Assembly (NCBI GenBank): GCA_000435075.1
Contig: FR890631.1
Span: 1 to 9,407 of the forward strand
Length of the DNA stretch: 9,407 nucleotides
Reading direction: 5' to 3'
DNA from: Bacteroides sp. CAG:770
GTDB lineage: Bacteria > Bacteroidota > Bacteroidia > Bacteroidales > UBA932
Shown: one piece after another, positions 1-5,582 of the stretch
Layout of the letters: each line of letters opens with the position of its first letter
Position numbering within the stretch: the first letter of the stretch is position 1
Position numbers and translations under genes: made by a program
Notes under the pieces: generated by a model
Seen by the model: the letters and a program-made list of their open reading frames with translations, nothing else
Database searches by the model: none
Told to the model about the DNA's origin: nothing

Positions 1-21
1 TCATTAACACAACATAATTTT

Positions 22-543
22 CTACGCAGCATAAGAGGTGTTATGTTGTGCACAACATAACAAGTCAATGTTGCCCTTTGCCCACCAGAAGTCTTCGATC
101 AGGAACAGTCCGCAGTCCTGCTCTGCTGAGGCAATCTGCTTCCATTCGCCCGGGGTGGCGTCTCCGTTGGCATTGAAAGTTTCCATATCGGTAAACATGG
201 CCTCCACTGCCACTGTCCTTGTGTTTTCCGTGTAGTTCTCAGGGACATTGACCTCGAAAGTCTTGGTCGGTTTCTCGATTTTCACTGCCTCCTGCGCCTC
301 TCCGCCGATGACGAGGCGGTATTGCCACGTGAGGAATACTTCGATGTTGGATTTCGTGAGGGTATCGACTTTGACATTGACTTTGAATGTCCCTCCGTTG
401 AATGAAATCTTTTCCGGCAGTTCGTTGTTTTCGTACTGGCTGATGATATAGTCAGTCTTTACTGGCTCTTCGTCTTTTTTGCATGAGAGAAGAGCGACCG
501 GGATGGTCGCGCAGACCATTAGTTTGAGAATGTTTGAGTTCAT
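22..543 (-). CDS. Small lipoprotein of unknown function
   Basis: This 173-residue protein has an N-terminal lipoprotein signal: a hydrophobic stretch ends in the lipobox LLSC at residues 18-21, followed by KKDEE. Cys21 should be lipidated and the protein anchored in the periplasmic or outer membrane. The mature part looks beta-rich. A 'GGTFKVNVKVD' stretch and a later 'FEVNVPEN' stretch resemble the Ig-like or BACON-like strands found in many Bacteroidetes lipoproteins, but I cannot assign a family. The start is the ATG beside a good promoter at 562-594; no Shine-Dalgarno is visible. The last residues (CCAQHNTSYAA) are encoded across a perfect 24-bp palindrome and look unlike the rest, so the C-terminus may have been altered by an insertion or a shifted stop. 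It is transcribed separately from the upstream operon, from which a terminator divides it. The function is unknown. Confidence 0.8.
   Translation of the reverse strand: MNSNILKLMVCATIPVALLSCKKDEEPVKTDYIISQYENNELPEKISFNGGTFKVNVKVDTLTKSNIEVFLTWQYRLVIGGEAQEAVKIEKPTKTFEVNVPENYTENTRTVAVEAMFTDMETFNANGDATPGEWKQIASAEQDCGLFLIEDFWWAKGNIDLLCCAQHNTSYAA
39..62. repeat. Perfect 24-bp palindrome, no loop
   Basis: Positions 39-50 are the exact reverse complement of 51-62, centred on GTGCAC. A further copy of the half-site CACAACATAA lies at 8-17, so the 10-bp word occurs three times in about 55 bp. The copies at 41-50 and 8-17 can pair to form an alternative stem around the stop codon. The palindrome lies inside the last codons of the lipoprotein gene. 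It could be a site for a dimeric protein, a cruciform, or part of the gene's terminator, but there is no long T tract after it. Confidence 0.75.
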
Positions 544-561
544 AAGCTATAATGGTTTTCC

Positions 562-594
562 CAAATATACGTTTTTTGTGGAAAAATTCTCAAA
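562..594 (-). promoter_or_regulatory. Bacteroidetes-type promoter for the lipoprotein gene
   Basis: On the minus strand a -33 element TTTG (591-594) and a -7 element TATATTTG (562-569, matching TAnnTTTG) are separated by 21 bases, within the usual 19-21 range for the primary Bacteroidetes sigma factor. The start codon follows 18 bases after the -7 box, giving a very short leader without a Shine-Dalgarno. The -33 TTTG is the end of the T tract of the upstream terminator, so the two signals share bases. Confidence 0.7.
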
Positions 595-598
595 AAAA

Positions 599-659
599 AT
601 TAATTAACTCAAGTTTAGCACTAACGTTCAGCAAGTTTGACAACTTGCTAAACTTGAGT
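599..659 (-). terminator. Hairpin terminator of the MFS-hydrolase operon
   Basis: A perfect 14-bp stem pairs 607-620 with 646-659 around a 25-base loop. On the minus strand it is followed by TTAATTAA and a run of eight T (592-599), as expected for intrinsic termination of the operon ending at 688. The loop is not plain: 630-637 and 642-649 form a second 8-bp stem with loop TGAC, and this stem uses part of the outer arm, so two mutually exclusive folds are possible. Confidence 0.65.
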
Positions 660-687
660 AACTAACTTCATTATAGCTTTATCTGAA

Positions 688-1767
688 TCACTGGCCTCCC
701 AGCCTGCTGAAATATGTCAGGACCTCCTCCCAGGTCTTGAACGGCTCCTCCCCGAAATGAAGCACCGTCCCCATAAAATCGTCGGAATTCAGCCTCTCAG
801 GATACCTGTCGATGAGATAATCTCCCAGCAGCATGTCCTTCCTGTTGCATATGACTACCCTGTTCCACGCAGGAACGCCGATGCATTTCTCCACCCATCG
901 GGTCAATGCCGGGATGCGCTCAGGTTCATTGAAATCATTCGTGATGAGAACGTAGGGCGAATAGTTTCTTGTCAATGCCGCAAAGGCCTTGACAGCGCTG
1001 CCGTATGGCTCCATCTCATCAATGCTCTTGCCTCTTGAGACCCCGTTCCTGAGGTCGAGCAGAACATCTGTCAATGCTATGAACATCACCGGCTTGCTCC
1101 TCTTCTCCTGCTTGTCATCGATTCTTTCAATGACAGGAAGCACAGAGTGGAGCAATACGCTGTCGTCCATATAATGCTCGCCTTCGAAATGGATGGCATT
1201 GGCATAGTACTTTCTGAAAACATCGAATGTTCCGGTGACGAAATTGTCCTGTGTTCCGAACATTCCATAGACGTGGTCGCGTTCATCGGTCATTTCTCCG
1301 AAAGACGACGGGTCGGCGGCATTGTCAGTCATGTTTTCAAAGCAGTGTGAAGATACCTCCCTGAATGACTCCAGAAGCCCTTTCGTTACCAGAAACGAGG
1401 TCTGTCCGTCGCGTCTGGGGTTGTGGAATTCCTGACGCCCCAAACCGTTGTTCTTCTGGAGAGTGTCGGCGAGGAAAAATGCCGGATTGAAAAGAATCCT
1501 GTCGAAACCGCGCAATAGCTCGGCATACATTCCGCCCATCGAGGCTCCGATGATGAGGTCGGGATTCTCTTTGGCACACAGGTCATTGAGAAATGTCAAT
1601 GCTTCTTGGGGTTCTACCGGAATGTCCGGGGCGATGATTCTTGTTTCCGGAAGCAGGGTAGTCATTGCCCTGACTGTGCCGTTCTGTCCGCTTGAAGCAA
1701 ATCCGTGAAGGTAAAGTATTGTCTTGCCTGCCATTATGTCAGGCCTGGCGTATTCGTAAAGTTCCAT
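688..1767 (-). CDS. YqiA-like alpha/beta hydrolase fused to a degenerate NT5C-like HAD domain
   Basis: The 359-residue protein has two parts. Residues 15-216 form a YqiA/YcfP-type alpha/beta hydrolase: LHGFASSG at 20-27 (oxyanion loop), nucleophile Ser76 in GASMGG, and probable Asp174 (GTQD) and His198 (GEH) completing the triad. It is likely a cytosolic esterase or thioesterase; the substrate is unknown. Residues 226-350 resemble the NT5C-type 5'(3')-deoxyribonucleotidases of the HAD superfamily: hydrophobic strand and Thr276 (LITN), a conserved-looking 'W.RVVICNRK' with Lys310, then GDYLID at 315-320. However, the motif I DxD, which should hold the nucleophile and acid/base, reads A231-L-T233, so phosphatase activity is probably lost. 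The start ATG lies 1 bp past the stop of the MFS gene, implying translational coupling. Met12 (MAGKTILYLHGF) is an alternative start. The link between hydrolase and exporter is unclear. Confidence 0.82.
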   Translation of the reverse strand: MELYEYARPDIMAGKTILYLHGFASSGQNGTVRAMTTLLPETRIIAPDIPVEPQEALTFLNDLCAKENPDLIIGASMGGMYAELLRGFDRILFNPAFFLADTLQKNNGLGRQEFHNPRRDGQTSFLVTKGLLESFREVSSHCFENMTDNAADPSSFGEMTDERDHVYGMFGTQDNFVTGTFDVFRKYYANAIHFEGEHYMDDSVLLHSVLPVIERIDDKQEKRSKPVMFIALTDVLLDLRNGVSRGKSIDEMEPYGSAVKAFAALTRNYSPYVLITNDFNEPERIPALTRWVEKCIGVPAWNRVVICNRKDMLLGDYLIDRYPERLNSDDFMGTVLHFGEEPFKTWEEVLTYFSRLGGQ

Positions 1768-1768
1768 T

Positions 1769-2971
1769 TTATATTTGTGATTGAATCTTGTCCGATTTCC
1801 TGAAATAGACTACGCATCCGCTTGTGAGGATGGCGCACAAGACGAACATGACGCCTGTCATTGTGAATATGTTGCCCAGTCCGATGATTACAGGTATGAT
1901 TCCTCCGAATGACTGTCCGATGGCTCCGAGCAGTGCGGAAGCCACTCCCGCATTGTCCCTTCCCGCATCCATGGCCGCGACATTGGCAGTGGTGGAAACG
2001 ATGCCGACCATGAGCATGAGTATGAAGACGATGGCTTCATATATCCAGAATCCGCATCCGATGACGAAGGCGGCCAGCATTGCTGCTGAAAGGATGACCA
2101 GCCCGATGGTTCCGAATGCTATCGCGATGTCCCTTGTCTTGAATAAAGGTATTATGGCAGAGGCGATTGCGAAGGTCAATGCGTTGAATCCGAATACTAT
2201 GCTGAACTGAAGTGTTGTTAGTCCGTAATGATCCTGTATGATGAATGGGGCGGATGCAAGGTTGGTGAACAGCAGCGCCATGGAGAACATATATATAAGT
2301 ACGTACAGCAGGTACTTCCTGTTTTTCAGGACATTCAGGAATCCGTCGGCCATTGCCTTGCCTGAAGATTCGTTCATCATGCTGAGATTCTTGAATGAGA
2401 GACATTCCGTCATGCGGAATGCGCCTATCAGAAGGACGATAGCGAGGACGATGAGGCTCCAGAAGATTCCGCGCCAGCCTCCTATCAATGCTATGAGGCC
2501 TCCGACGATAGGCGCTGCAACTGTAGCGATGCCATTGACCGCGGCTATGATTGACATCATTGACGTCAATTCACGTCCTCTGTATCTGTCTGCCGCGATA
2601 CTTCTGGAGAGTACCACGCCTCCTGCTCCTGAGATTCCCTGGAAAAGACGCATCACCACGAATTGATGTATATCTGCTGCGAAGATGCAGCCAGCAGTGG
2701 TGATTATGAAGAGTAACATGGCGCATATCAATGGTTTACGCCGCCCGTATTTGTCGCTTATAGGTCCAAATACGAGTTGTCCTGCCGCCAGACCGACCAG
2801 TCCGGTCGTCAGTCCTAGCTGTACCAATGCTGTAGAACATCCGAACCATTTTTCCATTGCCGGCAGAACTGGCAGGTACATGTCCATGACGAAAGGGCCG
2901 AAAGCGCTCAGCGCTCCCAAGAAAATAATGATGAAGACCCTCCTTTCAAGCTGTCTGTCTTTTTCTTCCAT
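1769..2971 (-). CDS. MFS multidrug exporter, Bcr/CflA type
   Basis: This is a 400-residue inner-membrane transporter of the 12-helix major facilitator superfamily, drug:H+ antiporter group. From the chosen start it shows the Bcr/CflA signature DMYLPVLP at 30-37, motif A GPISDKYGRRKP at 69-80, motif B around Arg108 (RLFQGISGAG), and motif C GIATVAAPIVGG at 147-158, which marks antiporters. The length fits the family. I start at the ATG at 2971 because AGGAAAA sits 9 bases upstream. The frame remains open to a TTG at 2992, but that lies inside the -7 box. It is the first gene of an operon with the hydrolase, which starts 1 bp after its stop. The family exports chloramphenicol, bicyclomycin, sulphonamides or small metabolites, and the sequence alone does not say which. 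Confidence 0.88.
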   Translation of the reverse strand: MEEKDRQLERRVFIIIFLGALSAFGPFVMDMYLPVLPAMEKWFGCSTALVQLGLTTGLVGLAAGQLVFGPISDKYGRRKPLICAMLLFIITTAGCIFAADIHQFVVMRLFQGISGAGGVVLSRSIAADRYRGRELTSMMSIIAAVNGIATVAAPIVGGLIALIGGWRGIFWSLIVLAIVLLIGAFRMTECLSFKNLSMMNESSGKAMADGFLNVLKNRKYLLYVLIYMFSMALLFTNLASAPFIIQDHYGLTTLQFSIVFGFNALTFAIASAIIPLFKTRDIAIAFGTIGLVILSAAMLAAFVIGCGFWIYEAIVFILMLMVGIVSTTANVAAMDAGRDNAGVASALLGAIGQSFGGIIPVIIGLGNIFTMTGVMFVLCAILTSGCVVYFRKSDKIQSQI

Positions 2972-2989
2972 GATAAGCGTTTTCCTGTG

Positions 2990-2997
2990 CAAAAGTA
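2990..2997 (-). promoter_or_regulatory. -7 box for the MFS-hydrolase operon
   Basis: On the minus strand, TACTTTTG matches the Bacteroidetes -7 consensus TAnnTTTG, 18 bases before the ATG at 2971, with AGGAAAA between. No TTTG is present 19-21 bases upstream. The place where the -33 element should lie overlaps the -7 box of the divergent gene. Confidence 0.5.
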
Positions 2998-3017
2998 AGA
3001 AATACTCCTGAATATTT

Positions 3018-3025
3018 TATCTTTG
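3018..3025 (+). promoter_or_regulatory. -7 box for the glycerate kinase gene
   Basis: TATCTTTG matches TAnnTTTG, 22 bases before the ATG at 3048. No good -33 TTTG is seen. The expected -33 position falls on the minus-strand -7 box at 2990-2997, so the two divergent promoters overlap face to face. Confidence 0.5.
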
Positions 3026-4067
3026 CATCAGTAAGATTAGTATACGTATGAAAAAAATCGTCATTGCATGCGATTCCTATAAGGGTTGTCTGTCTTCTTC
3101 GGAAGTGTCAGACGCTGTAGCTGAAGGCGTGTCCGAGGTATATCCTGACTGTGAAGTGGTGCGTCTTGCCGTGGCTGACGGAGGAGAGGGTACGGTTGAG
3201 GCCTTGGTCGATACTCTTGGCGGACGTCTGGAGTGGGCTGAGGTTTCGGACCCGTTGGGACGGCCTGTACGAGCTGCATATGGCGTGGCAGGGGACCTGG
3301 CCATTATTGAGTCTGCCGCTGCCTGCGGCCTTGCACTATTGACGAAGGACGAACGCAATCCATTGATTGCCACTACGAAAGGACTTGGATAACTGATATT
3401 GGCAGCTGTTGACAAAGGTTGCAGGAGATTTCTCATAGGACTTGGCGGAAGTGCCACCAATGACGGTGGAATGGGAATGATAGGTGCGGAAGGATTTCTC
3501 GAAAAGACAAGAGGACTTCAATTCACTATTGCCTGTGACGTGGATACTCCATATATAGGAAGGAATGGAGCAAGTCGGGTTTTCGGTCCTCAGAAAGGTG
3601 CTTCCGTACAGGATGTGGAGGTTCTGGAGGAAAGACTGCGCGGATATGCATTGAAAATATTAGAAGATACTGGCATTGACGTAAGCGATATGCCTGGTGC
3701 CGGTGCTGCCGGTGGTCTCGGAGGAGCTTTCCGGGCATATCTTGGCGCGGAACTGAAGCGGGGCGTGGACCTGGTTCTGGACCAGATAGGTTTCGATTCT
3801 GTGATTGCCGGGGCAGACCTTGTCATAACAGGCGAAGGGTGTTCCGATTATCAGACATTGAAAGGAAAAACGGCTGTGGGTGTGCTGGAAAGGGCTGAGC
3901 GCCTGAATATTCCGGTGGCTCTGGTAAGCGGGGCTGTACGGGATGAGAAGATGCTGAGAGACAGAGGCTTCCGTATTGTCTGGGCTGTAACTCCGCCTGC
4001 CATGAGTCTGGAAGAAGCGATGCGCCCTGAGACTGCCAAACATCTTGTGGCCGTTGCCACGCGAAAC

Positions 4068-4088
4068 ATTTTGCATCAATTTTGCATC
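4068..4088 (+). repeat. Tandem 11-bp repeat
   Basis: ATTTTGCATC occurs at 4068-4077 and again at 4079-4088, a period of 11 bases (about one helix turn). It lies in the 3' end of the broken glycerate kinase gene, 60-70 bases before the next start codon. It may be a small duplication or a paired binding site upstream of the lipoprotein gene at 4140. Confidence 0.5.
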
Positions 4089-4096
4089 TATTATCG

Positions 4097-4116
4097 GGTT
4101 CTGCACATGCGGAACC
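4097..4116 (+). terminator. Short hairpin at the end of the glycerate kinase gene
   Basis: GGTTCTGC (4097-4104) pairs with GCGGAACC (4109-4116) around the loop ACAT, with one G-T wobble. ATTGATTTT follows. The T tract is weak and broken, so it may be a poor terminator or an attenuating hairpin before the gene at 4140. It lies inside the present reading frame, which suggests the coding region once ended earlier. Confidence 0.4.
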
Positions 4117-4139
4117 ATTGATTTTAACTATTAAGAATT

Positions 4140-5456
4140 ATGATGAAGAAAATTATGTCGCTTTGTGCGCTGGTTTGCGTACTGGCATGTTCGGCATCCT
4201 GCAAAAAGGACAGTCCCGAAAACAATGGTTGGAAGGAGATACCATCAGAGATAATTACCGCCGAGAGCGGAAATGCAGTGATTACTGTCAATGCAGTGCC
4301 GGTGCAAGTCGGCAATGCGAAACTTTCAGCCACTTCTGGCAATGCCGCCACATTGACATTGAACAATATCATTCCGGGTTATAACAAGGTGGAAATGGAT
4401 GTTGACCTGAAATCTGCCGGCAAAGGTGAATGGACATTCAGTGGAAACACTTCTCTGGTAGCCAGCCCGTCAATGATTTCGCTGTTATCGACAACTGCCC
4501 GTCCGGCAATCTATGAGATTACATCTGAAGGCAAGATTACCTCTGAGGGAAAAATTACTATTACAGCATCTTCCAGGGTTTCTGATGCGGCGCAGGCTGG
4601 TTTGGCCGGAACATGGAAACTTCTCCGCACCGTCGCTCCCGGAAGCAACATGCTCCCGTCAGCTTATCCTATGCAGGTGACCTGGACAGCCGGCGGAAAT
4701 TATGCCGCTTCCGCAGCCAAACTCTCGATGGCTCTGAGCCTTTTGGGAAGTGTCAATGTTGCAGACAGTTTCAATAGCATGACATTCCACGAAGACGGAA
4801 ATATCACAGCAGAGTACTGGGAGTCTGACTCTGACGATGAAGGCGGTTTCCAGATGCCTGATGTCCAGACACTTCTGAAAGCGCTCATCGGACCTGACGG
4901 AAAGTATCATTTCAATGCTACCTCGCACACCGAGTGGCTCTCTCTTCCGAAGGCCAATCTGGCTTTCTGGTATGCGCAGGACTATTTCTATATGGTTCCT
5001 AACGTGGCTGCTCTTGCAGGTGACGATGAAAATGCCGATTTCATGACGAGAGCCAATCTTCCTTCAGGAGACTCAAGTCTTTCAGATATTCTGGACCTCC
5101 TCAATGACCTCAAGGAACTTGGCGTGGATGTAAAGGCCCTGATGCCTCAGATTCAGCAGATTATGAAGAGCGGTTTCAGATTCAAGTATTCACAGGAGAA
5201 CGGTGCGCTCGAACTTTATGCAGACAAGGAAATGTGCGATCCTATCATCAATGCCTTCCTCCCTGCTCTTCCTAAGCTGGATGAACTTCTTGCAGGTATG
5301 GCAGACAATCCTGACATTTCAGCCGAAGAAAAGGCTCAGCTTGCTGCCATCATGCAGCTTATGAAAGCATTCGGACTCGAGAAGCCGTCTGACTTCGTTC
5401 CTCTCTGGCAAAACACCCAGACATTCAGGATTTCAATCAATCTTGTCAAAGCCTAA
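4140..5456 (+). CDS. Bacteroidetes lipoprotein of unknown function
   Basis: This 438-residue protein has a lipoprotein signal with two candidate lipidated cysteines, Cys17 (VLAC) and Cys21 (SASC), the latter followed by KKD. Residues 40-135 look like a beta-rich domain (repeated 'LTLNNIIPG', 'VEMDVDLKS', 'WTFSGN' strands). Residues about 150-310 begin with AGTWKLLRT and contain 'WTAGGNYAASAAKLS' and 'MTFHEDGNITAEYW', a beta-barrel-like pattern. The C-terminal part is helical around 'DLLNDLKELGVDVKALMPQIQ' and 'EKAQLAAIMQLMKAFG'. The layout recalls DUF4925-type Bacteroidetes lipoproteins, a tentative match from memory. Two start codons are adjacent (ATG ATG) and I use the first; there is no Shine-Dalgarno. 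It lies 18 bp after the broken kinase and could be cotranscribed with it. A strong terminator follows. The protein probably faces the periplasm or cell surface; its role is unknown. Confidence 0.85.
   Translation: MMKKIMSLCALVCVLACSASCKKDSPENNGWKEIPSEIITAESGNAVITVNAVPVQVGNAKLSATSGNAATLTLNNIIPGYNKVEMDVDLKSAGKGEWTFSGNTSLVASPSMISLLSTTARPAIYEITSEGKITSEGKITITASSRVSDAAQAGLAGTWKLLRTVAPGSNMLPSAYPMQVTWTAGGNYAASAAKLSMALSLLGSVNVADSFNSMTFHEDGNITAEYWESDSDDEGGFQMPDVQTLLKALIGPDGKYHFNATSHTEWLSLPKANLAFWYAQDYFYMVPNVAALAGDDENADFMTRANLPSGDSSLSDILDLLNDLKELGVDVKALMPQIQQIMKSGFRFKYSQENGALELYADKEMCDPIINAFLPALPKLDELLAGMADNPDISAEEKAQLAAIMQLMKAFGLEKPSDFVPLWQNTQTFRISINLVKA
4518..4553 (+). repeat. In-frame 18-bp tandem duplication (ITSEGK twice)
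   Basis: Codons 4518-4535 and 4536-4553 both encode Ile-Thr-Ser-Glu-Gly-Lys. The copies differ at four third-codon positions (ACA/ACC, GAA/GAG, GGC/GGA, AAG/AAA), all silent. A third partial unit, ITITA, follows. The repeat falls in the linker before the AGTWKLL domain. Confidence 0.75.
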
Positions 5457-5473
5457 GTTTTTAAGATAGCCGT

Positions 5474-5521
5474 CTTGCCCGTGATGTGCAGTGGACAACT
5501 GATACATCACGGGCAAGTTTT
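5474..5521 (+). terminator. Strong intrinsic terminator of the lipoprotein gene
   Basis: A perfect 14-bp GC-rich stem pairs 5474-5487 with 5504-5517 around a 16-base loop, followed by TTTT. It begins 17 bases after the lipoprotein stop codon and separates that gene from the glycosidase gene. Confidence 0.85.
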
Positions 5522-5555
5522 GTAATTGAGGGGATAAGTGTAAAACAAAATTGAT

Positions 5556-5563
5556 TACCTTTA
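5556..5563 (+). promoter_or_regulatory. Possible -7 box for the GH2-mutarotase gene
   Basis: TACCTTTA differs from TAnnTTTG at the last base and lies 19 bases before the ATG at 5583. No -33 TTTG is found at the right spacing, so this is weak. Since a terminator lies just upstream, some promoter must be in 5522-5582. Confidence 0.3.
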
Positions 5564-5582
5564 CATACTTAATCATTTACTC

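Larger units (their letters stand above)
544..679. repeat. Spacer bounded by 11-bp inverted repeats
   Basis: The 11 bases at 544-554 (AAGCTATAATG) are the exact reverse complement of 669-679. They enclose nearly the whole spacer between the hydrolase and lipoprotein genes, with the terminator hairpin at the centre. This nested layout could be a small mobile-element relic or coincidence in AT-rich DNA. I see no target-site duplication. Confidence 0.4.
3048..4121 (+). pseudogene. Glycerate kinase (GarK/GlxK family) interrupted by an in-frame TAA
   Basis: Intact relatives phosphorylate D-glycerate with ATP, feeding glyoxylate or hexarate breakdown into glycolysis. Family motifs are in order: IACDSYKG (residues 6-13), VADGGEGT (42-49), GLGGSATNDGG (131-141), ACDV, FGPQKGA, GAGAAGGLGG and ITGEG. 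The frame is continuous except for codon 115, TAA at 3390-3392, where the family has Glu (TKGLG-E-LI). One G-to-T change in GAA explains it. A second lesion is likely: the roughly 30 residues normally between GMGM..LGF and FTVACDV are reduced to about eight around codons 150-158. The GEGR(I/L)D motif reads GEGCSD. The last 15 codons run through a hairpin at 4097-4116, so the original stop may also be lost. Translation could only restart at TTG 3399, giving a 240-residue piece. The gene is probably dead; a sequencing error would not account for the missing segment. Confidence 0.85.

Noticed and set aside
2238..2666. 142-codon plus-strand frame opposite the MFS gene
   Set aside because: It is a shadow of the transporter's transmembrane codons.
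3390..3392. Recoding (selenocysteine or pyrrolysine) at the in-frame stop
   Set aside because: The stop is TAA, not TGA or TAG. The family has Glu there, and a second lesion is nearby.
3660..4118. 152-codon minus-strand frame opposite glycerate kinase
   Set aside because: The plus-strand frame carries clear kinase motifs; the antisense peptide has no recognisable pattern and no promoter.
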